DNA from: Rhizobiales bacterium GAS188
Lineage (GTDB): Bacteria; Pseudomonadota; Alphaproteobacteria; Rhizobiales; Beijerinckiaceae
Direction: 5' to 3'
NCBI GenBank assembly: GCA_900104855.1
Contig: FNSS01000001.1
Span: forward strand, 2,604,001 to 2,668,000
Length of the DNA: 64,000 nt
Part shown: positions 16,749 through 25,168 of the stretch, in pieces
Numbering within the stretch: the stretch's first letter is position 1
Layout: every line of letters begins with the position of its first letter
The notes under the pieces: generated by a model
Told to the model about the DNA's origin: nothing
The model's input: only the letters and a program-made list of their open reading frames with translations
The model's database searches: none
Made by a program: the position numbers and the translations under genes

Positions 16749-16987
16749 CTGTCTCTCCGATCCGGGAGCGATCTCGCTGAACGCAAGCGGAGCGCCCAAT
16801 TCATATTCCGGCCAGACGGGAACCGTCCAGGCCGGGCCTGACGCGGACCGACGCGCCGCGAGCGGCTCGCCAACACGTTCGCGTGACCGGTTTCTTCTGG
16901 TCTCGGCAGTGCCCCGCGCAATTGCGCGGCTGCGAGGGGCCCGAGAATGTGCTTAGCATGGCGTTTCGAGCGGCAGGCGAAAGGCAG

Positions 16988-17776
16988 ATGATGACGATGC
17001 CAGACAGCGTCACCTATGAGATGCGCGGCGAGGTCGCGGTCATCGGCCTCAACCGGCCGGCGAAGCGCAACGCCATCAACGACGCGCTGATCGCTGCGAT
17101 CGAGGCTTCTGTCCTGCGGGCCCAAGACGAGGCGCGCGCTATCGTGCTGTACGGCCATGGGCCCTGCTTTTGCGCCGGCCTCGATCTCCTGGAGCACAAG
17201 GCGCGTACGCCCGAAGAGGTGTTCCATCATTCGCGCTCCTGGCACCGCGCCTTCAGGGCGATCCGCCATGGGCGGGTGCCGGCGATCGCGGCCCTGCACG
17301 GCGCCACCGTCGGAGGCGGCCTCGAGCTCGCGGCGGCCTGCCATCTGCGCGTCGCCGACGAATCTGCCTTCTTCGCCCTGCCGGAGGGCTCGCGCGGCAT
17401 CTATGTCGGCGGCGGCGCCTCCGTGCATGTGGCGCGGCTGATCGGGGCCTCGCGCATGGCCGACATGATGCTCACCGGACGCGTGCTCGATGCGGCGACC
17501 GCCGAACGGCTCGGCATCGCCCAATATCTGGTGCCCGCGGGCGAGGCCCTGGCCAAGGCCGGCGAGCTTGCCGAGAAGGTCGCCGCGATGGCGCCCCTCA
17601 CGGTGCTCGGCGTGCTGCAGGCCCTGCCCCGCATCCAGGACATGAGCGAGGATGACGGGCTGTTCGTCGAAAGCATGATGGCGGCTCTCGCCCAGTCGCG
17701 GCCGGAGGCGGCGCAGCGTCTCGACGACTTCGCAAAAAAGCGCGGCGCCAAGGTCGCAAACCCCGGCGATGCCTGA
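16988..17776 (+). CDS. Enoyl-CoA hydratase/isomerase (crotonase) family protein
   Basis: A 262-residue crotonase-fold enzyme acting on acyl-CoA thioesters. The oxyanion-hole segments are GPCFCAGLDL (about residue 58) and AALHGATVGGGLELAAAC (about residue 100). The catalytic-Glu region reads ALPEGSRGIYVGGGAS, differing from the common PEVKLGL..GAGGT form, so hydratase activity is not certain. The start was taken at 16988 (ATGATGACGATG, with AAGG upstream). Its stop is immediately followed by the ATG of an acyl-CoA synthetase (TGAATG), so the two are translationally coupled and probably act on the same acyl-CoA. Confidence 0.9.
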   Translation: MMTMPDSVTYEMRGEVAVIGLNRPAKRNAINDALIAAIEASVLRAQDEARAIVLYGHGPCFCAGLDLLEHKARTPEEVFHHSRSWHRAFRAIRHGRVPAIAALHGATVGGGLELAAACHLRVADESAFFALPEGSRGIYVGGGASVHVARLIGASRMADMMLTGRVLDAATAERLGIAQYLVPAGEALAKAGELAEKVAAMAPLTVLGVLQALPRIQDMSEDDGLFVESMMAALAQSRPEAAQRLDDFAKKRGAKVANPGDA

Positions 17777-19417
17777 ATGAGCGAGACCCGAATGAACGAG
17801 GCAAGTCCTGTCCCGGCAAGTCCTGTCCCGGCAAGTCCTGTCCCGGCAAGTCCTTTCCCGGCAAGTCCCGTCCCGGACTCAGGCGCGCTGCTGCAACAGG
17901 AATTCGGCGACTTCGCCAAGCTCGTGCATCTGCATGCGCGCGAGCGTCCGGACGCTACGGCTTTCATCCAGCGCGACAGTCGCTGGAGCTATGCGCGGCT
18001 CGATGGCGTCATGGACCAAGTGGCTGCCGCCCTGGAGCGCGACGGCATCCGGGAGGGCGAAGCGATCGCGATCTGCGCCGCGACCTCGATCGAATACGCC
18101 GCCGTCTTTCTTGGTGCGCTCAGGGCCGGCGTTGCGGTGGCGCCGTTGTCGCCCTCATCGAGGCCCGAGAGCCTCGCCGCCATGATCGGCGATTGCGGCG
18201 CCAGGCTTGTCTTCCTGGATGGGGCGACGGAAGAGGTCTTGGCGGACGTGCTACCCGCGACCGGCCCGCTGCGCGTGAGGCTCGACCGCTCGGGCGGAGG
18301 CCATAGCTTCGAGACTTGGCTTGCCCCGGCGGGCGAGCCGCCCCGCCCGGTGACGGTGGCGCCCGACGCTCCTTTCAATATCATCTATTCCTCGGGCACC
18401 ACGGGCACGCCCAAGGGCATCGTGCAGCCGCATCGCATGCGCTGGGCGCAGGTGCAGCGGGCTGGCGCCTTCCTCTACGGCCCCGAGGCCGTCACGCTGA
18501 TCTCGACGCCGCTCTACTCCAACACCACGCTGGTCGCGGTCTTCCCGACCCTTGCCCATGGTGGCGCCATGGTGTTGATGGCGAAGTTCGAGGCGCGCGA
18601 ATTCCTCAAGCTTGCCGAGCGTCACCGCGTCACGCATGCGATGCTGGTGCCGGTCCAGTACAGGCGCATCATGGCGCTGCCTGATTTCGCGAGCTTCGAC
18701 CTGTCGAGCTTCAAGATGAAATCCTGCACCAGCGCCCCTTTCGAGGCGGCGCTCAAGGCCGATGTGCTCGAGCGCTGGCCCGGAGGCCTCGCCGAGGTCT
18801 GGGGCATGACGGAAGGCGGCGGCTCGACCCTGCTGTTTGCCCATGAATGGCCGAACAAGCTGCACACCATCGGGCGACCCTCGCCCGGCAACGATATCCG
18901 CTTCATCGACGATGCCGGGCAGGAAGTCGCGCCAGGCGAACGCGGCGAGATCGTCGGCCACTCGCCGGCGATGATGACCGGCTATCACAATCAGCTTCGG
19001 AAGACCGAAGAAGCCGAATGGCACGATGCCACGGGCAAGCGCTTCATCCGCACCGGCGATATCGGGCGCCTCGACGAGGATGGTTTTGTCGTGCTCATGG
19101 ACCGCAAGAAGGACATGATCATCTCGGGCGGCTTCAACATCTATCCGGGCGATCTCGAAGCCGTGCTGGCGGAGCATGAGGCGGTCGCCGAGGCAGCTGT
19201 GATCGGGGTGCCGTCCGAAAGCTGGGGCGAAACGCCGCTCGCTGTCGTCGCCCTGAGGCCGGGCCGCATTGCAACGGCGGACGAGATCCGTGATTTCGCC
19301 AATGCGCGGCTCAGCAAGATGCAGCGCCTGGCCGGCGTCGAGATCATCGACGAGCTGCCGCGCAGCCCCATCGGCAAGGTGCTGAAGCGCGAGCTGCGCG
19401 AACGGCGGCGCGGGTAG
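17777..19417 (+). CDS. Acyl-CoA synthetase (AMP-forming) with N-terminal ASPVP repeat
   Basis: A 546-residue ANL-superfamily ligase. The P-loop-like motif YSSGTTGTPKGI is near residue 205, the adenylate motif VWGMTEGGG near 335, the hinge region DRKKDMIISGGFNIYPGDLE near 440, and the final Lys in SPIGKVLKREL. It converts a carboxylic acid to its CoA thioester using ATP; substrate is not readable but is probably processed by the coupled crotonase. The first about 35 residues are a linker made of five ASPxP repeats, encoded by a 15-bp tandem repeat and absent from the family core. The start codon directly follows the crotonase stop. Confidence 0.92.
   Translation: MSETRMNEASPVPASPVPASPVPASPFPASPVPDSGALLQQEFGDFAKLVHLHARERPDATAFIQRDSRWSYARLDGVMDQVAAALERDGIREGEAIAICAATSIEYAAVFLGALRAGVAVAPLSPSSRPESLAAMIGDCGARLVFLDGATEEVLADVLPATGPLRVRLDRSGGGHSFETWLAPAGEPPRPVTVAPDAPFNIIYSSGTTGTPKGIVQPHRMRWAQVQRAGAFLYGPEAVTLISTPLYSNTTLVAVFPTLAHGGAMVLMAKFEAREFLKLAERHRVTHAMLVPVQYRRIMALPDFASFDLSSFKMKSCTSAPFEAALKADVLERWPGGLAEVWGMTEGGGSTLLFAHEWPNKLHTIGRPSPGNDIRFIDDAGQEVAPGERGEIVGHSPAMMTGYHNQLRKTEEAEWHDATGKRFIRTGDIGRLDEDGFVVLMDRKKDMIISGGFNIYPGDLEAVLAEHEAVAEAAVIGVPSESWGETPLAVVALRPGRIATADEIRDFANARLSKMQRLAGVEIIDELPRSPIGKVLKRELRERRRG
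17801..17875 (+). repeat. 15-bp tandem repeat x5 within the acyl-CoA synthetase gene
   Basis: The unit GCAAGTCCTGTCCCG occurs three times exactly, then twice with single-base changes, over 75 bp. Each unit encodes Ala-Ser-Pro-Val-Pro (one Phe variant). Unit length is a multiple of three, so copy-number change would keep the frame. Confidence 0.9.
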
Positions 19418-19420
19418 GGC

Positions 19421-19506
19421 GGGATCGCGACCGTCCCGGTCGCCCTTTACCCCAGCAACGCCGGCCTCGCCGTTCGCAAGAGCGGGCGGGACGCCCGCGG
19501 TCCCAG
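19421..19506 (+). repeat. Two-hairpin REP/BIME-like element, copy 2
   Basis: Begins GGGATCGCGACCGTCCCGGT and ends GCCCGCGGTCCCAG. It has the same two hairpins as copy 1, with one altered base in the left arm. It lies between the synthetase and a convergent LysR gene. Confidence 0.8.
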
Positions 19507-19541
19507 AGTAGCCGCGCACATCTCGGCGCTGGCGCTCAACC

Positions 19542-20483
19542 TCACCTGCGATGGCCGTCGCCTTTGAGAAACGCCGGCAGCGCCGCCGGATCGAGCCCGG
19601 CCTCCTGCGCGATGCGCTGGGCGAGCGCGACGGCGGCGGGACGCGGGGTTCCTTGCGGCCGGTCGAGCCAATAGGCCACGGGGTTGAGCACGGTGCGCTC
19701 ATCCACCATCACGACGCGGCCGGCATCGATGGGCGCCTGCGCCAAGGGCGGGCGGGCCAACGCCACGCCGAGCCCGCAAGCGGCGGCATCGAGCACCAGA
19801 TTATAATCCTCGAAGCGCCGGTCCTGCGGGCGCGGCCGATAATCGAGGCCATGCGCCGCGAACCAGGCGCGCCAGCCCGAGGCATCCGTGTCATGGATCA
19901 GCGGCACCGTGAGCAGACGCTCCGCCGCCCCTTTGCCCAGACACCGCGCCAGCTGCGGCGACGCGATCGGGAAGCACCATTCCTCGAACAGCTTGACCGA
20001 AAGGCGCCCGGCCATCGTGCCCCTGCCGCATCGTATGGCGAGATCGACGCCCTCGCCCTCGAGATCGAAGGTCCGGTGATCGATGAGGAGCACAATGCGC
20101 AGGTGAGGCTCGCCGACCTCGAGCCGCGCCAGGCGGGGCATCAGCCAGAGGCTGCAGATCGACGGGATCGAGCTCAGCCGCACGACGGCCGCGCCGCGCG
20201 GTTCCGCCCAGCGATCCGAGGTGTCGGCGATCAGCGCGAAGGCGTCGCTGGTGCGCCGGAACAGGCGCTCGCCATCGAGCGTCAGCGCAACGCCGCGCGC
20301 CTGCCGCTCGAACAGCCGCAGCCCAAGCCATTGCTCGAGCTTGGCCACCTGGCGGCTGATCGCCCCATGCGTGCGGTTGAGCGCTTGCGCCGCCCCCGAG
20401 AAGCTGCCGAGCCGCGCCGCAGCCTCGAAAGCCCGCAAGGTGTCGAGCGGTGGCAAGGTGAGCGAGCTGTGATCCATACGCAC
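19542..20483 (-). CDS. LysR family transcriptional regulator (GcvA-like)
   Basis: A 313-residue LysR-type regulator. The N-terminal winged HTH (about residues 10-70) reads PPLDTLRAFEAAARLGSFSGAAQALNRTHGAISRQVAKLEQ. The remainder is the periplasmic-binding-like effector domain, with the GcvA-clade features IPSICSLWLMPRL and DLAIRCGRG. It is divergent from an EamA-family exporter gene over a 117-bp gap, the usual arrangement for a LysR regulator and its target. The effector is unknown. Met at 20477 is an alternative start. Confidence 0.93.
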   Translation of the reverse strand: MRMDHSSLTLPPLDTLRAFEAAARLGSFSGAAQALNRTHGAISRQVAKLEQWLGLRLFERQARGVALTLDGERLFRRTSDAFALIADTSDRWAEPRGAAVVRLSSIPSICSLWLMPRLARLEVGEPHLRIVLLIDHRTFDLEGEGVDLAIRCGRGTMAGRLSVKLFEEWCFPIASPQLARCLGKGAAERLLTVPLIHDTDASGWRAWFAAHGLDYRPRPQDRRFEDYNLVLDAAACGLGVALARPPLAQAPIDAGRVVMVDERTVLNPVAYWLDRPQGTPRPAAVALAQRIAQEAGLDPAALPAFLKGDGHRR

Positions 20484-20554
20484 ACCTCATCGCCGAATTG
20501 TTCGCTTGTCAACAGGCTGGAGGCCGGCGATTGCTCGTTCATCGAAACATATTT

Positions 20555-20584
20555 GCATCGAGACAGATCGCATCGAGACCGATC
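20555..20584 (+). promoter_or_regulatory. 15-bp direct repeats in the LysR/EamA divergent region
   Basis: GCATCGAGACAGATC and GCATCGAGACCGATC stand back to back, followed by a partial GCATCA. A diverged CATCGAAAC lies at 20540-20548. These sit just before the EamA start, where regulator sites would be expected, but they are direct rather than inverted repeats. Confidence 0.4.
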
Positions 20585-20600
20585 GCATCACGAGGCCCCC

Positions 20601-21494
20601 ATGACTGCATTGTCTACTCCCATCCCCGCAAGAGGCGGTTTCGACGCCACGACCGCGACGGCGCTCGGGGTGACGATCCTCGCCTGGGCCTCGGCCTTCC
20701 CGGCCATCAGGGCCGGGCTTACGGTCTTCGGTCCGCTGCAGCTCGGCGCTTTGCGCTTCGCCATCGCGGCCGTGCCGGCGGCATTGTTCCTGATCGTGAC
20801 CCGCCCGCCCTTGCCGAGCTGGCCGGAGGCCTGGCGCTTCCTCACCGGGGGAATCTTCTTCGTGGCGCTCTATACGGGACTCCTCAATCTCGGCGAGGAG
20901 ACCGTGTCGGCCGGGGCTGCGAGCTTCATCATCAACGTCAACCCGATCATCACGGCCGGCCTCGCCATGCTGATTCTGGGCGAGAGTTTTGGCCTGCGCG
21001 CCTGGCTCGGAACGGGCCTGTCCTTCCTCGGCATCAGCCTGATCGCGCTCGGCGAAGCGCAGGGTCTGCAGATCGGCGCCGGTGCCTTGCTGATCCTCGG
21101 CGCGGCGCTCTGCAACTCCGTCACCACCATCGCCCAGAAGCCGCTTTTCGCCCGGCACAAGCCGCTCACCGTCTCGGCCTGGAACATGGTGCTCGGGGCG
21201 CTGTTCCTCGCACCCGCTCTGCCGAGCGGCATCGCCGCCATCCCGGCCGCGTCGACGCAGGGGCTCGTCGCCGCCCTCTATCTCGGCATCGTGCCGAGCC
21301 TCATCGCCTATGGGAGCTGGGCCATGGTGCTGTCGCGCCTCCCCGCGGCGCGCGCCGCCAATCTCATGTATTGCGTGCCGCCGGTCGCGACGCTGATGGG
21401 GTATCTCTGGCTCGGCGAGACGCCCTCGCTGCTCGGCCTCTTCGGCGGGCTGCTGGCGCTCGGCGGCGTCGTCATCGTCAACCTGAAGCGCTGA
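20601..21494 (+). CDS. EamA/DMT family transporter
   Basis: A 297-residue protein of the drug/metabolite transporter superfamily with two EamA repeats and about ten hydrophobic helices. The first repeat begins TALGVTILAWASAFPAIRAGL; the second ends YLWLGETPSLLGLFGGLLALGGVVIV. Such proteins export amino acids, metabolites or nucleotides across the inner membrane. The start at 20601 follows CACGAGG. It is divergent from and probably controlled by the LysR gene. Substrate is unknown. Confidence 0.92.
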   Translation: MTALSTPIPARGGFDATTATALGVTILAWASAFPAIRAGLTVFGPLQLGALRFAIAAVPAALFLIVTRPPLPSWPEAWRFLTGGIFFVALYTGLLNLGEETVSAGAASFIINVNPIITAGLAMLILGESFGLRAWLGTGLSFLGISLIALGEAQGLQIGAGALLILGAALCNSVTTIAQKPLFARHKPLTVSAWNMVLGALFLAPALPSGIAAIPAASTQGLVAALYLGIVPSLIAYGSWAMVLSRLPAARAANLMYCVPPVATLMGYLWLGETPSLLGLFGGLLALGGVVIVNLKR

Positions 21495-21533
21495 CGGCGA
21501 GGCCGATTACCGCCTCGCCGCAATCGCATCGCC

Positions 21534-22718
21534 TCAGCGTTTGTTGCGGATCGGCAGCGGCATCTCGGCGGTCGGGATCTCCCGCACCAGCTCGAGCAGG
21601 TCGTTCTCGTCCGCGCCCTTCGGCTTGACCTTGAAGTCGTACATCGCCTGCTGCGCCTGGTGATCCTCCTTGCGGAAGGTCATCTTGCCCTTGGGCGTGT
21701 CGAACTCCATGCCTTCCATGGCGGCGATCAGCTTCTCGGGATCGGTGGAGCCGGCCTTCTTGATCGCCGTCACCGCCGCCGAAGCTGCCGCCATGCCGCC
21801 GGCGGTGAAGAAATCGGGCGGCGCCCCGAAGCGCTTCTTGTGCTCGGCGACGAGCCAATCGTTCATCGGGTTCTTGGGGAAGCCGTAATAGTAATAGACG
21901 GCGCCTTCGATCCCCGGATAGGGCTGATAGGTCTTCATGACCGGCAGGATGTTGCCGCCCGGCGCGACCTCGATGCCGAAGCGCTCCGGCTGCAGCGCCA
22001 TGATCTTGGTGAAGGGGTTGGCGCCCGCCCAGATGATGTAGATGATCTTGCGGCCGGGCTTGTCCTTCAGGGCATCGAAGAGGCGTTGCGCCGAGGCAGT
22101 GAAGTCGGTCGCGTTCTGCGGCGCATATTCCTCGAAGACCAGCTTCGCCTTGCTCTTGGTCGCCGTGATGGCGTCCTTGAGCGCAGCGACGCCGTCGCGT
22201 CCGAAGGCGTAGTCTTGCGCGAGGGTGGCGACCGAGACATCGCCCTGGCCCAGCGCCACGGCGGCGGCGAGCGCATCCTGGGTGGAGTTGCGCGCCGTGC
22301 GGAAGATGAAGCGGTTCCATTTGTCGCCGGTGATCTGGTCGGCGACGGCGGGCTCGACGATCAGCACCTTGCCCTGGTCCTGCGCCACCGGGAGCATGGC
22401 GAGCGCCGCGCCCGACGAAGAGGTGCCGACCGCGAGATCGGCATTGTCGTCGGCATAGGCCTGTTCGAGCAGGGTCTTGGCGAGGTCGGGCTTGCCCTGA
22501 TCATCCTTGGAGATCACCACGAGCTTGTGCCCGTTGACGCTCATCGTGCCGCCGGTGACGAATTCGAGGCCGAGAGTGAAGCCGGCTTCGGTTTGCTTGG
22601 CATAGGCTTCGAGCGGCCCGGTCTTGGAGGAGATCAAGGCGATCTTGATGTCCTGCGCGGCAGCGAGGCCGGTCGCCAATAATTGCACGGCAACCGCGCC
22701 CAACAGAATTCTCTTCAC
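21534..22718 (-). CDS. Branched-chain amino-acid-type ABC substrate-binding protein (orphan)
   Basis: A 394-residue family-6 (LivJ-like) periplasmic binding protein. It starts with GTG at 22718, chosen because GAGGGAGGATGAG lies just upstream. The signal peptide is KRILLGAVAVQLLATGLAAA. The mature part begins QDIKIALISSKTGPLEAYAKQTEAGFTLGLEF, with later VGTSSSGAALAMLPVAQD and TLAQDYAFGRDGVAALKDAI. An extension to 22793 is in frame but unsupported. No livHMGF genes lie nearby. Ligands of this family range from amino acids to aromatics and amides, so specificity is open. Confidence 0.92.
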   Translation of the reverse strand: MKRILLGAVAVQLLATGLAAAQDIKIALISSKTGPLEAYAKQTEAGFTLGLEFVTGGTMSVNGHKLVVISKDDQGKPDLAKTLLEQAYADDNADLAVGTSSSGAALAMLPVAQDQGKVLIVEPAVADQITGDKWNRFIFRTARNSTQDALAAAVALGQGDVSVATLAQDYAFGRDGVAALKDAITATKSKAKLVFEEYAPQNATDFTASAQRLFDALKDKPGRKIIYIIWAGANPFTKIMALQPERFGIEVAPGGNILPVMKTYQPYPGIEGAVYYYYGFPKNPMNDWLVAEHKKRFGAPPDFFTAGGMAAASAAVTAIKKAGSTDPEKLIAAMEGMEFDTPKGKMTFRKEDHQAQQAMYDFKVKPKGADENDLLELVREIPTAEMPLPIRNKR

Positions 22719-22818
22719 CTCATCCTCCCTCGAGCCCGACGGCGCAACGCCGTTGCGCGCCGACACTGTTGCGACGCCGCGTTGCCGCGTCAAGGCGCGC
22801 GGAGGAAGGAGAGGTCGA

Positions 22819-22910
22819 CTCCGGGAACGCCGGCGTCCTCGCCCGCCTTTGAAACGGTGCGGCCAGCGCGGCGCCGGGAATAAGGGCGACCGGGACGGTC
22901 GCGGTCCCAG
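22819..22910 (-). repeat. Two-hairpin REP/BIME-like element, copy 3 (inverted, degraded)
   Basis: Ends with GGGCGACCGGGACGGTCGC and GGTCCCAG, matching the family in reverse orientation. The left half (CTCCGGGAACGCCGGCGTCC) is degenerate, so this is a decayed copy between the binding protein and the secreted protein gene. Confidence 0.65.
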
Positions 22911-23014
22911 GCGGGCGGGCCACAGGACAGCGTTTGCGCGTTGCGGCTTATCCGCTAAGGATTCGCGCCCGGGGGACCCCGAGTCGGCAACTCAGCGAAA
23001 GGTAATCTCACCGC

Positions 23015-23332
23015 ATGCGCAAAGCATTCCTTCTGGCGGCCGCCGTTTCATTGTCGGCCGCCCTCGCTCCGATCGACGCTCAAGCCTTCTCGGTATCCCC
23101 GTCGAATTCGGGATATCAGTCGCCGAACATCACGCTTGTCGCTGGGGGATGCGGCTACGGCTATCATCCCGGCCCTTATGGCGGCTGTCGTCCGAACGGC
23201 CCCGGCTGGGGCGGTCCGCGTCCCGGCTGGGTTGGCCCGGGTCCGGTCGTGATGCCGGGCTATGGCTATGGCTATGGCCGCCGCTGCTGGATGCGCCCGA
23301 CGCCCTATGGGCCGCGCCGCGTCTGCAACTAG
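23015..23332 (+). CDS. Secreted GCG_CRPN-type Gly/Pro/Tyr-rich protein
   Basis: A 105-residue exported protein with signal peptide MRKAFLLAAAVSLSAALAPIDAQA. The mature N-terminal part holds GGCGYGYHPGPYGGCRPN, the signature of the GCG_CRPN prefix-to-repeats domain found in many Hyphomicrobiales. A Gly/Pro-rich repetitive tail follows (GWGGPRPGW, GYGYGYGRR), with CW and a C-terminal VCN. Function is unknown; surface or envelope location is likely. A strong intrinsic terminator follows. Confidence 0.8.
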   Translation: MRKAFLLAAAVSLSAALAPIDAQAFSVSPSNSGYQSPNITLVAGGCGYGYHPGPYGGCRPNGPGWGGPRPGWVGPGPVVMPGYGYGYGRRCWMRPTPYGPRRVCN

Positions 23333-23377
23333 CGATCGACCAAGATTGCTGATCGAGACAAGATCGACGTAACTGCT

Positions 23378-23409
23378 GCAGCCCCGTTCCGGCGGGGCTG
23401 CTCGCTTTT
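23378..23409 (+). terminator. Rho-independent terminator
   Basis: A perfect 9-bp stem GCAGCCCCG/CGGGGCTGC (23378-23386 and 23393-23401) with loop TTCCGG is followed by TCGCTTTT. It lies 45 bp after the stop of the secreted protein gene and before the convergent oxidoreductase. Confidence 0.8.
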
Positions 23410-23417
23410 GGGGCGCC

Positions 23418-24521
23418 TTACAGCGTGATCGCCGTCATATCGAGACCGCGCATCCTGGCCGCGCCCTCGATGGCGGCCGGCAGATCCGTGAACCCGTAGC
23501 GCTTGATGTCGATGGGGCTGAGATCGAGGAGTTTCGCCTCGACGAGCTTGACGAGCTTTGCCGGCGCATCTTTCGGATACATGAAAGCGCCGATCACCTC
23601 CCAATCATTCGACAACATCTCGCCGAAGGTGAGCGGCAGAGGCACTCCGGCGCTGCCCATCAGCACCAGGCGCCCGCCGCGGCGCAGCGCCCGCAGAGTC
23701 GAGAGCGTGGTGGTGGTCGAGCTTGCCTGGCCCAACAGGTCGAGCGCCATGTCGGCCCGCCCGCCCGCGGCCGCCGTCAACGCCTCGATATCGGCCTGCG
23801 CCTCCCCGGACAGGACAGCCGGAGCGACGCGCGGCCCGAGCCGAGCCGCCAGCTTTTCGAGCACCGCCCGGTCGCGGCCGGCCGCGACGATTCGCGCCGC
23901 GCCTATGGCGAGCCCGACCATCACGCCGGCTGCGCCGAAATAGCCGCTCGCGCCATTGACGATGAGCGTGTCGCCGGGCTGCAGCCGCCCGCGCAACAGC
24001 CCGCCATAGGGCACGACGAGCTTCGCGAGGCCGAGCGCCCGCTCCGGCGGCACATCGCCGAGCCCGGCGAGGCTCGTAGCAGTGGCAGCAGGCCAATGGG
24101 CCTTTTCGGTGAACACCCCGTCACGCCACAGGGTTTGCAGCGTGACCGAAGCCGACTGCACGCCATCGAAGCGCGAGGTGCCGGTCGCGGTCAGGCCGAT
24201 CAGGATCTGGGCCGGGTCGGCTGCCCGCTCATCGGCCACGAGATGCGGGCTGAGGAAGACGCGGTCGCCGGGACGCAGATGCAGCACCGCAGCGCCCGCC
24301 GCCTCCACGACGCCGACCGCGTTGGTGCCGGGCACGAAGGGCGCCGGCGGCAGCGCGTAGCCGAGCGAGCCGTCGAGGACCTTGTTCATGTAGGAGAGCA
24401 CCATCGCGGCCTCGATGCGCACGATCACCCCATTGGCGGCCGGCGCCGGCGTTTCCACTTCGTCGAGCCGGAAATCGCCCTTGGCGTGCCATCGCCAAGC
24501 CTTGTGAGTTGCCTGAGCCAT
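23418..24521 (-). CDS. MDR-family NAD(P)H-dependent oxidoreductase lacking the zinc ligands
   Basis: A 367-residue medium-chain dehydrogenase/reductase. The nucleotide-binding region is LIVNGASGYFGAAGVMVGLAIGAARIVAAGRD (about residues 160-190). The positions where zinc alcohol dehydrogenases carry catalytic Cys and the GHE His-Glu read VLSYMNKV and PGTNAVG, so it is probably a zinc-free, quinone-reductase-like member. The start at 24521 has AAGGAGAG upstream. It is divergent from a TetR regulator with a palindrome in its candidate promoter, so it is the likely TetR target. Substrate is unknown. Confidence 0.85.
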   Translation of the reverse strand: MAQATHKAWRWHAKGDFRLDEVETPAPAANGVIVRIEAAMVLSYMNKVLDGSLGYALPPAPFVPGTNAVGVVEAAGAAVLHLRPGDRVFLSPHLVADERAADPAQILIGLTATGTSRFDGVQSASVTLQTLWRDGVFTEKAHWPAATATSLAGLGDVPPERALGLAKLVVPYGGLLRGRLQPGDTLIVNGASGYFGAAGVMVGLAIGAARIVAAGRDRAVLEKLAARLGPRVAPAVLSGEAQADIEALTAAAGGRADMALDLLGQASSTTTTLSTLRALRRGGRLVLMGSAGVPLPLTFGEMLSNDWEVIGAFMYPKDAPAKLVKLVEAKLLDLSPIDIKRYGFTDLPAAIEGAARMRGLDMTAITL

Positions 24522-24551
24522 CTTGCTCTCCTTTCGAAACCATCGGTCTCG

Positions 24552-24580
24552 TATATAAAACAAGACTTGCAGTCTCGCAA
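24552..24580 (-). promoter_or_regulatory. Candidate promoter and TetR operator of the MDR oxidoreductase
   Basis: On the minus strand TTGCGA (24580-24575) and TATATA (24557-24552) are spaced by 17 bp, a plausible sigma-70-like promoter. The spacer contains the perfect palindrome AGACT-TGC-AGTCT (24563-24575, reaching the last base of the -35 box). That is where a TetR repressor would block polymerase. No binding data exist here. Confidence 0.5.
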
Positions 24581-24601
24581 TAGAGATGGTCAAATCGTGC
24601 A

Positions 24602-25168
24602 ATGGAAACCGGGATCTCCGCCGAGGTTTCGCGCGGACGGCCGCGCGACGCGGCCAAGCGCGAGGCGATCCTCGCCGCCGCCTATGAGCTCGTGCTGCGG
24701 CATGGCTATGTGAAGGTGACCACAGCCCAGATCGCCAGCGCGGCCGGCGCCGGCAAGCAGACCATCTATCGCTGGTGGCCGACCAAGGCGGAGCTCGTCC
24801 TCGATGCTCTGGAGCATTGGGCCGAGCATTCCATCGACCTGCCGGCCAAGGGCGCGCCTCTGCGCGATTTCCTGGCCCGCGTCTGCGACGGCGCCATGAG
24901 GGCAGGCAGAGTGCTGCGCTCCCTGATGGCGGAAGCGCAGTTCGACGACGAGCTGCGAGCCCTGGTCAAGCGACGGCTGATCGAGCCGCGACGCGACGCC
25001 TTGCGCGAATCCTTGCGGGCCATGGGGATGGAAGCAGCCGATGATCGCGAGACGCTGATGCGCGCCATCTATGGAGCGCTCTGGTATCGCCTGCTGCTCG
25101 ACGAGCCGCTGGACGAGGCCTTCATCGACGCCATGACGGATTTGGCGGAGCGTTCACTGCGATGCTGA
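24602..25168 (+). CDS. TetR/AcrR family transcriptional regulator
   Basis: A 188-residue TetR-type repressor. The HTH (about residues 18-65) reads REAILAAAYELVLRHGYVKVTTAQIASAAGAGKQTIYRWWPTKAEL. The C-terminal ligand domain is helical, with LRSLMAEAQFDDELRALVKRRLI. It is divergent from the MDR oxidoreductase over an 80-bp gap holding a palindrome, and overlaps the end of convergent rimM by 15 bp. The inducer is unknown. Confidence 0.93.
   Translation: METGISAEVSRGRPRDAAKREAILAAAYELVLRHGYVKVTTAQIASAAGAGKQTIYRWWPTKAELVLDALEHWAEHSIDLPAKGAPLRDFLARVCDGAMRAGRVLRSLMAEAQFDDELRALVKRRLIEPRRDALRESLRAMGMEAADDRETLMRAIYGALWYRLLLDEPLDEAFIDAMTDLAERSLRC

Noticed and set aside
23418..24521. Zinc-dependent alcohol dehydrogenase for the MDR gene
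   Set aside because: Catalytic Cys and the His-Glu motif are not at the expected positions, so the zinc enzyme name is not supported.
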